Source of the DNA: Maricurvus nonylphenolicus | GTDB taxonomy: Bacteria; Pseudomonadota; Gammaproteobacteria; Pseudomonadales; Cellvibrionaceae | Length of the DNA: 64,000 nucleotides | Direction: 5' to 3' | NCBI RefSeq assembly: GCF_042854845.1 | Contig: NZ_AP031498.1 | Span: 2,914,001 to 2,978,000, forward strand | Notes under the pieces: model-generated | Databases searched by the model: none | The model's input: the letters and a program-made list of their open reading frames with translations, nothing else | Told to the model about the DNA's origin: nothing | Part shown: piece by piece, positions 55,515 through 64,000 of the stretch | How the letters are laid out: every line of letters starts with the position of its first letter | Numbering within the stretch: the first letter of the stretch is position 1 | Translations under genes and position numbers: made by a program

Positions 55515-56417
55515 TTATAGCTGTTCGACCTGAAATCCGAGCGCCCGTAACTGCTTAACCAAGCCATCCTGGCCGATCATATGACCAACACCGACAACCA
55601 CAAATGCCTCGCGCCCCACTTTCAGTAGCTCAGTTACCGACGCCAGCATACGTCGGTTACGCTCAGCGAAAATAACCTCGTACATCGCCTGAGCCGCATC
55701 CGCATCACTAAAAGCACCGATGATCAATTTCTCCAGCTGTACCTTATCACCCTGCTCCCAGGCCTCAGCTATCTGCCGAAGGTAATCACCACCAGACTCA
55801 TACTCATCCAGCGTCTGCCGCAAAAACAGCACCTGCTCCTGCTGGGATAAGCCGGCAAAAATACTTAACTGGGATTGCAGGGATTCCAACTCCACAATCG
55901 GCTTCAAGAAATCTTCACGCTTGGCCAAACCCAGGAAATAACGATCAACGCCATAGGCCTCTGAATAACCAGAAGCTCGCATTTGTATGGCCGTCAACTG
56001 TATCGCGGCGAGCCAAGGCTGCAAATGCTGAAAACGCTCGGCGCTAATCCCCTGTCGCTGACAGATATCCTGAAAGCGCAACCAATCATCACCCTCCAAC
56101 AGCGATGACAGCTTTTCCCCGTTGTTATTGTGCCCATACTTCGACAATAACGCGGACATTTCATCTGACTGAGACGCCAGCAAATCAACTTCCACCACCA
56201 GAGATTCCGCATCCTGATAGCGCGACATAACATTGTCAGGCAAGGGATACATACTGCTTTGACCGAAGTGAATCGAGCCAAATAAATAAACACTTCGCTG
56301 GTTAGCGCTATCACTAACGCGCCACAACAATGGATCAGCCTGGGTAAAACTTGAGACAATAACGACTGAAGCAACAATCAACCAGTAACCTAAAAACGAC
56401 CCTGTACCGCGATTCAT
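55515..56417 (-). CDS. TraB/GumN-family secreted protein
   Basis: This 300-residue protein has a signal peptide or N-terminal anchor (about residues 8-28, before QADPLLWRVSD). TraB/GumN hallmarks are VYLFGSIHFGQSSMYPLPD near the start and FVVVGVGHMIGQDGLVKQLRALGF at the end. The family has conserved GxxH and Glu residues and has been linked to metallopeptidase-like folds. The exact function in this branch is unknown. It starts about 15 bases after the cupin gene on the same strand. Confidence 0.87.
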   Translation of the reverse strand: MNRGTGSFLGYWLIVASVVIVSSFTQADPLLWRVSDSANQRSVYLFGSIHFGQSSMYPLPDNVMSRYQDAESLVVEVDLLASQSDEMSALLSKYGHNNNGEKLSSLLEGDDWLRFQDICQRQGISAERFQHLQPWLAAIQLTAIQMRASGYSEAYGVDRYFLGLAKREDFLKPIVELESLQSQLSIFAGLSQQEQVLFLRQTLDEYESGGDYLRQIAEAWEQGDKVQLEKLIIGAFSDADAAQAMYEVIFAERNRRMLASVTELLKVGREAFVVVGVGHMIGQDGLVKQLRALGFQVEQL

Positions 56418-56432
56418 TTTTCAGCGCCTTGA

Positions 56433-57845
56433 TTATGCTTCAGACTCAGCGCCCAAAGACGCGCTCTGGTCAGAAACTTTAGGTATAGAGATAAGCACAA
56501 TTGCCGGCTCTTTATCCGACGGATTGACTATTCGAGAGACAAGCCCATTAGGCATCATGACAGCCTGCTCGGCGGTGAGCGTAACATCATTAATGAGCAC
56601 ACCAGCACTCAAGCTCATCAACAAACTGTAAGCACAGGCCTTTTCAAAACGGTATTGAGACTGCGGAGCCAGCGTTAAACGCAGCACAGTAAAATCATCA
56701 AAATCGACAATTTCTTCAAGACAGGTATGGGTATCAGTATGTAATTCACGTAGCGGCGCCGCTACAGGTGCCTCTACATCCATAATATCAACTGCGGCCT
56801 GTGTATCCCAATGAGTCTGGGTTAACACCTTCTGAGCAAAAGATAAAATCTTGCGTTCATAGACCGGCGTTTGGAACTCAACGGTTCTCACCCCATGCAT
56901 CAATGAGTGAGGGGTATAGCAAGGCACCTTAACCACATCACCTAAAGACAAGGGTTTAACCGCAACAAAGGCATCCATGGCAGTTCGGGTTTGCTTTTCT
57001 TTTTCCAGCAACGCCTGAGGAATATCTTGTAACCAAAGTTTTTGTTGTGACGCTGAAACCGGAGCATTCAACGCAACACCGTCACGTTTACGCAAATCAT
57101 CAATCAGGTCGTCGATGTCTTTTCGAACTGCCCGATAAGCATTTACTTTATTAAGGTAAGCCTGCTTGAAACTATCCGCCGAATCATACTCGGATCGCTT
57201 TGCTTCTTTAAAACCGAAACGTATACCACCCTCAGCACTTGGCCAAGCAGCTTCATCGATGTTGGTTACCACATAAACTTCCTGCTTTTCCTCGTGCAAT
57301 TCGAAATACAAATCACCATAGATAGGCTCAGGAAGTGGGTCGAGAATTTTGAGTAGATTAATCTGGTGCTGCTGCCCTTGAACCCAGTACTGGGGAGCAA
57401 CAGCCATCAACCATGGCAGAGGAACACTGCGGCCCTGAGCCGCCACCAAAGACTGGCCACGCTCCTCAATACCGGTATACCAAATTTCCTGCCCCCAAGG
57501 TTTAGGAATTGCGATCGGGGTTAACACAATAGGGCTGCTGGCAATAAACCAAGGCCAACCAACCAGCGCACACCAGCCCTCAATTGCCTGAGGGTTGGCA
57601 TCAAGCGTATGCAGCTCGGCAAGAATATTTTCACTAGGCTCGCCTACAGTAGCACTTAACTGCAACTGTCCCGCGTTATTAGCCACGACCACTACAGCCA
57701 ATAAAGACACTTCTGGCTGATCAGGCAGGTAATACTGCTGAAAAGCAAACTGAAGCCCCAAGCAGACAGACTCACCCTCAGCCAAAGACTGAAAGTGCTG
57801 CACAATACTCAGCTCGGGATAGTCAACACGTAAGACAGGTATCAA
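56433..57845 (-). CDS. Cupin protein distantly related to class I phosphomannose isomerase
   Basis: This 470-residue protein carries fragments of the ManA signature. They are IPKPWGQEIWYTG (as in PKPWG), a segment around DLYFELHEEK where family members have Q-x-H-P, and VPCYTPHSLMHGVRTVEFQTP near the active-site cupin. The Gln ligand appears replaced by Glu. The first 110 residues match nothing I know. An isomerase or a binding protein are both possible. It starts after the fadA terminator and precedes the TraB/GumN gene by 15 bases, likely in the same transcript. Confidence 0.55.
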   Translation of the reverse strand: MIPVLRVDYPELSIVQHFQSLAEGESVCLGLQFAFQQYYLPDQPEVSLLAVVVVANNAGQLQLSATVGEPSENILAELHTLDANPQAIEGWCALVGWPWFIASSPIVLTPIAIPKPWGQEIWYTGIEERGQSLVAAQGRSVPLPWLMAVAPQYWVQGQQHQINLLKILDPLPEPIYGDLYFELHEEKQEVYVVTNIDEAAWPSAEGGIRFGFKEAKRSEYDSADSFKQAYLNKVNAYRAVRKDIDDLIDDLRKRDGVALNAPVSASQQKLWLQDIPQALLEKEKQTRTAMDAFVAVKPLSLGDVVKVPCYTPHSLMHGVRTVEFQTPVYERKILSFAQKVLTQTHWDTQAAVDIMDVEAPVAAPLRELHTDTHTCLEEIVDFDDFTVLRLTLAPQSQYRFEKACAYSLLMSLSAGVLINDVTLTAEQAVMMPNGLVSRIVNPSDKEPAIVLISIPKVSDQSASLGAESEA

Positions 57846-57940
57846 CGGTGGGCCTAATAGCTCGAAAATAAAGCGGCAAGTTTAACAGAAATCAAAAGTG
57901 ACCAAAAACCCCATATATTGGGCTAAAAGCTCTGGACACA

Positions 57941-57968
57941 AAAAAGCCAGGGCAAGCCCTGGCTTTTT
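57941..57968 (-). terminator. Terminator of fadBA
   Basis: AAAAAGCCAGGGC-AAGCCCTGGCTTTTT forms a 12-13-bp stem with T-runs on both strands, 37 bases after the fadA stop. It isolates fadBA from the cupin gene. Confidence 0.9.
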
Positions 57969-58004
57969 CATAGGCAGACTGGTTAAGCGTTAGACACGCT
58001 CAAC

Positions 58005-59180
58005 CTATACCCGCTCAACAATGGTTGTAATACCCTGCCCCAGACCAATACACATGGTGGATATACCCAGGGTAGCATCCTTCTGCTCCATCACATTCAG
58101 CAATGAACCAGTGATACGCACACCAGAACAGCCAAATGGGTGGCCCAAGGCAATCGCACCACCGTGCAGGTTAACCTTAGACTCCATGTCTTCCAGAAGC
58201 TCCAGATCTTTAAGGACCGGCAGAGCCTGGGCAGCAAAAGCTTCGTTTAGCTCAACCACCTCAATATCCTTAATGGACAGACCCGCTTTCTCCAGCGCTT
58301 TTTGCGTTGAAGGCACAGGACCATAACCCATAATGGAAGGATCAACACCTGCCAGCGTCATGGTACGCACTTTAGCCAGCGGCTTCAGTCCCAGCGCCGC
58401 AGCACGCTCAGCTGACATCACCAGCATCACAGAACCACCATCGGAAACCTGCGAAGAGCTACCGGCAGTCACAGTACCGTTAACGGGATCAAATACAGGG
58501 CGCAATTGAGACAGACCTTCAACCGTTGTTTCCGGACGAATAGTTTCGTCACGAGTCACCATAATCGGTGCACCGTCAGCATCATGACCGACAACTGGAA
58601 TAATTTCGCGGGCAAACTTGCCGCTCTCAGTCGCTTCGTGGGCAAGACGGTGAGAACGAGCAGACAATTCATCCATCTGCTGACGCTCAATGCCGTGCAT
58701 CTTGGCCAGGAATTCAGCGGTCATACCCATGCTACCTGCAGCCTTGGCAACAGAAAGCCCCATGATTGGGTTAGGGTTTACGCCTTCATTCATGTTGATG
58801 TGACCCATATGCTCCACACCACCGACCAGATAAACATCACCCACACCCGCCATCACATTGGCAGCAGCAGTGTGCAGCGCGGACATGGAAGATCCGCACA
58901 AACGGTTAACGGTTTGACCAGGAATGGTATGTGGTAAACCAGCGCGCAGAATAACCATACGGGCAATATTCATTGCCTGCTCATCACGCTGCATGACACA
59001 ACCCCAGATCACGTCATCAATTTCTTCCGGGTTTAGCTTCTCGTTACGAGCCAATAGACCATTAATAATGGTTGCACTGATATCGTCAGCACGCACATTG
59101 CGGAAACAGCCATTTTTAGAACGGCCCATGGCGCTGCGAGCGTAGTCAACGATCACAGCATCTCTTGGATTCAAGCTCAC
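58005..59180 (-). CDS. fadA: 3-ketoacyl-CoA thiolase (beta-oxidation, FadA)
   Basis: This 391-residue thiolase has the nucleophilic Cys in VNRLCGSSMSALH and His/Cys in ALGHPFGCSGVR (second Cys in STMCIGLGQG). It carries out the last step of fatty-acid beta-oxidation, releasing acetyl-CoA. It lies 32 bases after fadB and forms a multienzyme complex with it. Confidence 0.96.
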   Translation of the reverse strand: MSLNPRDAVIVDYARSAMGRSKNGCFRNVRADDISATIINGLLARNEKLNPEEIDDVIWGCVMQRDEQAMNIARMVILRAGLPHTIPGQTVNRLCGSSMSALHTAAANVMAGVGDVYLVGGVEHMGHINMNEGVNPNPIMGLSVAKAAGSMGMTAEFLAKMHGIERQQMDELSARSHRLAHEATESGKFAREIIPVVGHDADGAPIMVTRDETIRPETTVEGLSQLRPVFDPVNGTVTAGSSSQVSDGGSVMLVMSAERAAALGLKPLAKVRTMTLAGVDPSIMGYGPVPSTQKALEKAGLSIKDIEVVELNEAFAAQALPVLKDLELLEDMESKVNLHGGAIALGHPFGCSGVRITGSLLNVMEQKDATLGISTMCIGLGQGITTIVERV

Positions 59181-59212
59181 AATATTTCTCCTTAATCCGA
59201 TTCAGACCGCCC

Positions 59213-61363
59213 TTAGGCGTAGTATTTTTTGCCGCTAGCGGCCATTTCACGCTGGGCTTCAGTCGCTTCAAACAGCTTGCCCTGATCAACGTGCTTGTCT
59301 GCCATCTCAACAAACTTGTCGAGACCGATGCTGTCAATCCAGCGGAAAACACCACCGCGGAACGCAGGGAAGCCCAGACCGTAGATTAGAGACATATCGG
59401 CTTCAGCCGCTGAGTCAACAATGCCCTCTTCCAGGCAGCGCGCCAGCTCAGTCGCCATTGGCACCATGCAGCGAGCAATGATTTCTTCTTCAGAGAATTC
59501 ACGACGCTCTGCCACATGTGGCTTAAGCAGATCGTAAGACTCTTCAGTAACAGTTTTCTTAGGCTTACCTTTTTTATCCGGCTCGTAGTTGTAGAAACCC
59601 TTACTGTTTTTCTGACCGTAACGATCAGCTTCAAACATAATGTCGGTAGCCGCCTTGAAGTTCTTGCCCATACGCTCCGGGAAGCCTTCAGCCATAACCT
59701 CTTCGGCGTGAACACCGGTATCAATACCTACGACATCCAACAGGTAAGCCGGGCCCATTGGCCAGCCCCATTTTTCCATCACCTTATCGATTTGCTGGAA
59801 GTCGGCACCGTCACGAACCAGGCCAGAGAAACCAGCAAAATAAGGGAACAGAACACGGTTAACCAGGAACCCTGGACAGTCATTTACTACAATCGCTTTC
59901 TTACCCATGGCATTAGCGTAAGCCACGGTGCGCGCGATAGCGGTATCAGAGGTTTTCTCACCGCGAATAACTTCAACCAGCGGCATGGCATGTACCGGGT
60001 TAAAGAAGTGCATACCACAGAAGTTTTCTGGACGCTCCAGCGCTTCTGCGAGGTAGCTGATAGAGATGGTAGATGTATTGGAAGCGATAACGGTATCAGC
60101 AGAAACCTTCTTCTCTACATCAGCCAATACAGCGTGTTTAACTTTCGGGTTTTCAACAACGGCTTCAACTACAACATCAATTGAATCAAAACCGTCGTAG
60201 GACAAGGTTGGCTCAATGCTGCTCAGAATTGCGCCCATCTTGGCTGGCGCCATACGTCCACGGGCAACGCGCTTGGACAACAGCTTGCTGGCCTCATTCA
60301 TACCCAGATCGATACCCGCCTGAGCGATATCTTTCATTTTTACAGGCGTGCCTTTAAGGGCCGACTGGTAAGCAATACCGCCACCCATAATACCAGCACC
60401 CAAAACCGCACCGCGCTCAACTTTCTTGTCGGCTTTTTTCTCCCAGCCTTTGGCCTTTTTCGCCAACAACTGATCACTGAGGAAAATACCTACAAGTGAT
60501 TGTGCCGCTTCGGTTTGTACAACTTTTACAAAACCTTCAGTTTCCAGCGCCAGTGCAGCATCGCGATCTTTGTCAGCGGCCTTCTGCATGGCTTTAACTG
60601 CAGTTACAGGTGCAGGCATATTTTTACCTGCTTGGGCACCAACAAACGCTTTAGAGGTTTCGAAGGCCATGGTGGCTTCGATAAAGTTATGCTTCAGTGG
60701 TGCTTTTTTCTGGGCACGACGGGCTTGATAGTCGAACTCACCAGAAATACATTTTTGCAGGGTTTGCAGTGCAGCATCGCGCAGTTTTTCTGGCTCAACC
60801 ACACCATCAACAACACCAGCAGCCAAAGCGGCAGCAGCTTTCTGCTGTTTACCGGAAGCAATCCATTCAATAGCAGTATCAACACCGGCAACACGTGGAA
60901 GACGAACGGTGCCACCCCAGCCAGGAATCAGTCCCAGTTTTACTTCTGGCAAACCGACCTGAGCAACAGTACTCATTACGCGATAGTCACAGGCCAGACA
61001 GAACTCCAGGCCGCCACCCAGGGCAAAACCATTAATGGCAACTACCACTGGTGCCTTCAAATCTTCCAGACGGTTGTTGTTTTCGTTGTTCTTGCCAATA
61101 TGAGCACTGATTTGATCAGCAGGTGCACCAAATAAAGGTACAAACTCGTTAATATCAGCACCGACAACAAATACAGGCTTGCTGCTGGTCGCCAATACGC
61201 CATTCAAGCCTTCTGTTGCTTCCAAAGCTGAAATAGCCTCGGACAACTCAGCCACAGTCGCTGAATTGAATACGTTAACTGAACCACCCTGGGCATCAAA
61301 ATTGAGCTCCGCGATGCCTGCATCAAGCATTTGCACCGTAATGGCATTGCCTTTAAATATCAT
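59213..61363 (-). CDS. fadB: Multifunctional fatty-acid oxidation protein, alpha subunit
   Basis: This protein of about 716 residues has an N-terminal enoyl-CoA hydratase/isomerase domain. Catalytic Glu are in GGGLEFCLACDY and LPEVKLGLIPGWGG. The 3-hydroxyacyl-CoA dehydrogenase part follows (NAD site GAGIMGGGIAY; HFFNPVHAMPLVEV with the catalytic His). I use ATG 61363 (MIFKGNAITVQ) with GAGG at good spacing; an ATG four codons upstream is less family-like. A PsrA-like palindrome lies about 155 bases upstream, so the pair is probably induced by long-chain fatty acids or acyl-CoA. Confidence 0.95.
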   Translation of the reverse strand: MIFKGNAITVQMLDAGIAELNFDAQGGSVNVFNSATVAELSEAISALEATEGLNGVLATSSKPVFVVGADINEFVPLFGAPADQISAHIGKNNENNNRLEDLKAPVVVAINGFALGGGLEFCLACDYRVMSTVAQVGLPEVKLGLIPGWGGTVRLPRVAGVDTAIEWIASGKQQKAAAALAAGVVDGVVEPEKLRDAALQTLQKCISGEFDYQARRAQKKAPLKHNFIEATMAFETSKAFVGAQAGKNMPAPVTAVKAMQKAADKDRDAALALETEGFVKVVQTEAAQSLVGIFLSDQLLAKKAKGWEKKADKKVERGAVLGAGIMGGGIAYQSALKGTPVKMKDIAQAGIDLGMNEASKLLSKRVARGRMAPAKMGAILSSIEPTLSYDGFDSIDVVVEAVVENPKVKHAVLADVEKKVSADTVIASNTSTISISYLAEALERPENFCGMHFFNPVHAMPLVEVIRGEKTSDTAIARTVAYANAMGKKAIVVNDCPGFLVNRVLFPYFAGFSGLVRDGADFQQIDKVMEKWGWPMGPAYLLDVVGIDTGVHAEEVMAEGFPERMGKNFKAATDIMFEADRYGQKNSKGFYNYEPDKKGKPKKTVTEESYDLLKPHVAERREFSEEEIIARCMVPMATELARCLEEGIVDSAAEADMSLIYGLGFPAFRGGVFRWIDSIGLDKFVEMADKHVDQGKLFEATEAQREMAASGKKYYA

Positions 61364-61517
61364 CTTCGACCTCATCTCTTCACGGATGTAAACCTGGACT
61401 CTACATCTCGAATATTGTCGTCATCACTGGCCGCAACCGGCATGACAGCGTGTTGAACTAAGCGTCGGCACGGCATTCAGCCTGCCACCCTACGTCAAAG
61501 CAGCGGCAGTATAGCCG

Positions 61518-61535
61518 TTCAAACAGGCGTTTGAA
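61518..61535. promoter_or_regulatory. PsrA-type operator ahead of fadBA
   Basis: TTCAAACAGGCGTTTGAA has perfect 7-base arms around AGGC. It matches the known PsrA box of pseudomonads, CAAAC-N2-4-GTTTG, which controls fadBA and rpoS-related genes. It sits about 155 bases before the fadB ATG. Confidence 0.65.
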
Positions 61536-61630
61536 TAGACCGTAAACACAGAAATTCACAACCCCGTAGGGTTATAGCAGAAAAGTGCGTACTTTTTATG
61601 CAGCACAATGAGATAAGCGAGACAGTAAGG

Positions 61631-62134
61631 CTAAAGGTGGTAGCTGGAGGTCCTTAAAGCAGCATAAACCCAGACCGCATCATCGGTTAAAGGGTCGACA
61701 CGGAAAGGGGTATTGCGGTCCATCCCCACTCGATCACCGGCAGACTGTTCCAGAGTTTGATTACAGGTATTGATACAGACCCGGCCACCGACGACTAATA
61801 CCTGGGCAGGACCAGGAGTAATAAAGACGCCATTTTCCGACTCTGTATTGAAAAGATGGAGATCTATATGCTGTTCATCGAAAACGCCCTGCTGATCTTC
61901 CTTACCATAGGTGTGCAGCGTGGTATCAATAACATTGACGTTGAGAAACTGCTGCACAGTCATGGGAAATCCCGCCAGCACTTTTTCCAAAGAACTTACC
62001 GAAGGACTGGACTTGCCATGCTCAATGACAGAAATAGCGCTATTGGGCACACCCGCCCTCTTGGCCAGCTCACGCTGAGATATTCCGTATAGCTCCCTTA
62101 ATGCCAACAATCGGCGACCTACATTCTCGGCCAT
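61631..62134 (-). CDS. XRE-cupin transcriptional regulator (PuuR-like)
   Basis: This protein of 167 residues has an N-terminal helix-turn-helix (about residues 8-60; YGISQRELAKRAGVPNSAIS) and a C-terminal small cupin (about 95-165). Regulators of this build often control polyamine or amino-acid catabolism. I start at ATG 62134 with AAGGA upstream; a further ATG nine codons earlier exists. It is divergent from the GlxA-like gene, and the gap holds a pair of direct repeats. Confidence 0.85.
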   Translation of the reverse strand: MAENVGRRLLALRELYGISQRELAKRAGVPNSAISVIEHGKSSPSVSSLEKVLAGFPMTVQQFLNVNVIDTTLHTYGKEDQQGVFDEQHIDLHLFNTESENGVFITPGPAQVLVVGGRVCINTCNQTLEQSAGDRVGMDRNTPFRVDPLTDDAVWVYAALRTSSYHL

Positions 62135-62220
62135 AATCCATTTCCTTAGCTTGTAATGCATCCTGTGAGATGGACTACATAATTGATCAAGCCACAGAAA
62201 AAGTCCATGGGTAAACTTTT

Positions 62221-62255
62221 TGCCATTATAGCCAGGAAATCTGCCATAATAGCCA
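62221..62255 (+). promoter_or_regulatory. Phased direct repeats, probable regulator site
   Basis: TGCCATTATAGCCA (62221-62234) and TGCCATAATAGCCA (62242-62255) differ at one base and start 21 bases apart, two helical turns. That is the usual layout for AraC-family dimers. They lie 38-72 bases before the GlxA-like ATG. Autoregulation is inferred. Confidence 0.5.
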
Positions 62256-62292
62256 TTTACATTTTAGCCACCGATCAATAAAGTCAGCCTTA

Positions 62293-63300
62293 ATGCCCAC
62301 AGCCTCGCAAACCATCACCATCACTTTTGTTCTGTGCCCACAAATGCTGACCACCAGCACTACCCTGCCTATCGAAATGATTCAGGCGGCCATGAGCAGT
62401 GCCAGAGCCAAAGACCGTCAAGCCAGCCGCATCCGCATCCAGACGGCCGCACCGACCAAAGATGGCGTACAAACCCGCTCCGGATTTGTCTTGCAGCCAG
62501 AATACTCGCTTGATGAGATTGAAGAGACCGATGTGATCTACCTGCCCGCCCTGTGGCGCAACCCTAGACCCATCATCAACCGCAACCAAGCACTTATAGA
62601 CTGGATCCGCAAACACTATGAGAAAGGCTGCACCCTGGCTGCCGTGGGCACCGGTTGCTGCTTCCTGGCTGAAGCAGGATTGTTAGACGGTAAACCGGCA
62701 ACCACACACTGGCACTACTTTGATCAGTTCCAACGGGATTACCCGCAGGTGCAGTTAAAGCGCCAGTACTTTATTACCCAGGCGGGCAACCTCTACTGTG
62801 CTGCCAGCGTTAACGCTCTGGCAGACCTGACGGTTTATTTTATGCAGCGCCTGTATGGCAAGGCAGTCGCCACTCAGGTTGAGCGAAATTTCTCCCATGA
62901 AATTCGCCGCTCCTATGAATCCTCGAGTTTTCTGGAAGACCGCCCCACCAACCATCCTGATGAGGATATTATTCAGGCTCAGATGTGGCTGCAGGACAAC
63001 TATGGCCGCGATATTTTATTGAAAGAAGTCGCCGCACGTTTTGATATGAGCGTCAGGAGCTTTAACCGTCGCTTTAAAGCCGCACTCGGTAAAACGCCTT
63101 TGCAGTATTTGCAGGAAATCCGCATCGAGAATGCCAAAGACCTGTTAAAGACCAGTAACCTGTCGATCAGTGAAATTGCCTATCGTGTGGGTTACCAGGA
63201 TATGAGCCACTTTACCGGTTTGTTCAAAAAGTTTTTGGCGGTAACGCCGAGCGAGTACCGAACCACGGTAAGAGCCAAACTCTTTTCTGCCAAGGTTTAA
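62293..63300 (+). CDS. GlxA-like AraC-family regulator with DJ-1/PfpI domain
   Basis: This 335-residue protein has an N-terminal DJ-1/PfpI amidotransferase-like domain (about residues 8-190). GTGCCFLAEAGLL sits at the nucleophile-elbow position, with two Cys. The C-terminal AraC helix-turn-helix pair follows (about 225-325; LKEVAARFDMSVRSFNRRFK, then ISEIAYRVGYQDMSHFTGLFKK). Relatives regulate metabolism of quaternary amines and amino acids. Its stop overlaps that of the converging methyltransferase by two bases. Confidence 0.9.
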   Translation: MPTASQTITITFVLCPQMLTTSTTLPIEMIQAAMSSARAKDRQASRIRIQTAAPTKDGVQTRSGFVLQPEYSLDEIEETDVIYLPALWRNPRPIINRNQALIDWIRKHYEKGCTLAAVGTGCCFLAEAGLLDGKPATTHWHYFDQFQRDYPQVQLKRQYFITQAGNLYCAASVNALADLTVYFMQRLYGKAVATQVERNFSHEIRRSYESSSFLEDRPTNHPDEDIIQAQMWLQDNYGRDILLKEVAARFDMSVRSFNRRFKAALGKTPLQYLQEIRIENAKDLLKTSNLSISEIAYRVGYQDMSHFTGLFKKFLAVTPSEYRTTVRAKLFSAKV

Positions 63301-63968
63301 TCAGGTGCTTGCTTGGTTAAGAAGACCACATCTTTATCGATAAAATCGAGTTTTGCCTGCCACCGTTTGGACAGCCATTTAAATGTCCGATCCGCAAAAA
63401 AAACAATATGGGTAGGGTCGTTTTTGTAGTGCCAGTTTTTAAAGGCCGCCTGATCAATGACACGCTTGGTCATTATGGCTAATACACCACCGGCTTTTAG
63501 TTGCTTCCACAACCTGTCGAGGGCCTCTAACGGCTGCCCCAAATGCTCAACTACCTCGGTCGCGGTAATAAAATCGTAGCGCTGATCAAGCACACACTGA
63601 TCAGGAAAATAGAAAAGATCATACTTGGCACAATGATGCCCCGCTTCTTCCAGCATCAAGGCTAAAGCAGGCCCCGGTCCACAGCCATAATCCAATCCCT
63701 GAGCTGCAGCAGGCACCCTTTGCAGGAGTGGCGTCAACAGGCGCGATAAAAAGCGTCGATAACCCGCATCCTGTACATCATTTTCGTGAAGATCGTACTC
63801 GGCCTTTTCTTCAGCGGGAGACAAATGATAATGCGTCGGTACAAATACCACTGCACATTGGTGACAAGCATAATAGGCACGACGCCGATCCTCAGACCAG
63901 AAGTAGATATCCGTGCTGGCACAGCAAGGGCATGTCATTGTTGACAGGTAGTCGGGATATTTCGGCAT
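63297..63968 (-). CDS. Class I SAM methyltransferase with N-terminal zinc-binding motif
   Basis: This 223-residue protein has CPCC and CHQC pairs near the N-terminus (about residues 13-37), probably a zinc ribbon. A Methyltransf_23-type core follows (LDYGCGPGPALALMLEEAGH, TATEVVEHL, LKAGGVLAIMTKR). The substrate is not known. An alternative start at 63938 (MTCPCCAS) would keep the zinc motif; neither ATG has a good RBS. The stop overlaps that of the GlxA-like gene. Confidence 0.85.
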   Translation of the reverse strand: MPKYPDYLSTMTCPCCASTDIYFWSEDRRRAYYACHQCAVVFVPTHYHLSPAEEKAEYDLHENDVQDAGYRRFLSRLLTPLLQRVPAAAQGLDYGCGPGPALALMLEEAGHHCAKYDLFYFPDQCVLDQRYDFITATEVVEHLGQPLEALDRLWKQLKAGGVLAIMTKRVIDQAAFKNWHYKNDPTHIVFFADRTFKWLSKRWQAKLDFIDKDVVFLTKQAPD

Positions 63969-64000
63969 CTAAAACAACACTAGTAGCTGATTAGCTGCAG

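Noticed and set aside
1..64000. CRISPR array, rRNA operon, prophage or insertion sequence
   Set aside because: I saw no regularly spaced repeats, rRNA sequence, integrase, transposase or phage structural genes anywhere in the window.

Overview
The window looks like chromosome from a marine gammaproteobacterium with moderate GC content. The order of housekeeping genes (tig-clpP-clpX-lon-hupB-ppiD, a yejABEF-type ABC transporter, mltD, gloB, a methyltransferase, rnhA, dnaQ, then nhaB, an Hpt-like gene and nudC) matches the order I remember from Pseudomonas aeruginosa PAO1. Gene content such as NhaB, a PsrA-like site ahead of fadBA and large secreted repeat proteins fits Cellvibrionales/Spongiibacteraceae-like bacteria. 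That taxonomic placement is inference.

Layout. 0.1-2.9 kb: a 38-residue membrane miniprotein, then a siroheme nitrite/sulfite reductase with its DUF934 partner. 2.9-4.5 kb: two tandem secreted SUMF-fold proteins. 4.7-9.4 kb: an accessory catabolic-looking block with an AraC regulator, a protein that aligns gaplessly with styrene oxide isomerase at its haem and active-site residues, a PF10118 metal-dependent hydrolase, a TetR regulator with a long palindromic operator, and a Rieske oxygenase. 9.4-19.5 kb: a KefB-like antiporter, then a minus-strand run (SPFH protein, acrylyl-CoA reductase-like MDR, SohB, small membrane protein, NudC, Hpt-like scaffold), then divergent nhaB.

19.7-33.5 kb is the most striking region: six co-directional, tightly packed genes. 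They encode a GAF-HlyD fusion, an M50 zinc-metalloprotease/HlyD fusion, a periplasmic adaptor with a SPOR-like tail, a 1235-residue LEPR-motif/DUF4347/beta-helix/cadherin-like surface protein with a C-terminal membrane hairpin, a hybrid histidine kinase with two Hpt domains, and a REC-GGDEF-EAL regulator. It sits between nhaB and dnaQ, where the backbone is otherwise Pseudomonas-like. I read it as a self-contained system that makes, exports and perhaps proteolytically processes one large surface protein under its own phosphorelay and c-di-GMP output.

33.5-64 kb: dnaQ, rnhA, a methyltransferase, gloB, mltD, an HDOD protein, yejABEF, ppiD, hupB, lon, clpX, clpP, tig, tRNA-Leu(UAG), a TraB/GumN protein, a cupin protein related to phosphomannose isomerase, fadA, fadB, an XRE-cupin regulator, a GlxA-like AraC regulator and a methyltransferase. 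Two long inverted-repeat elements (38.3 and 45.9 kb) lie in 3' regions. In each, the arm differences are G-U compatible only on the strand transcribed from the neighbouring upstream gene.
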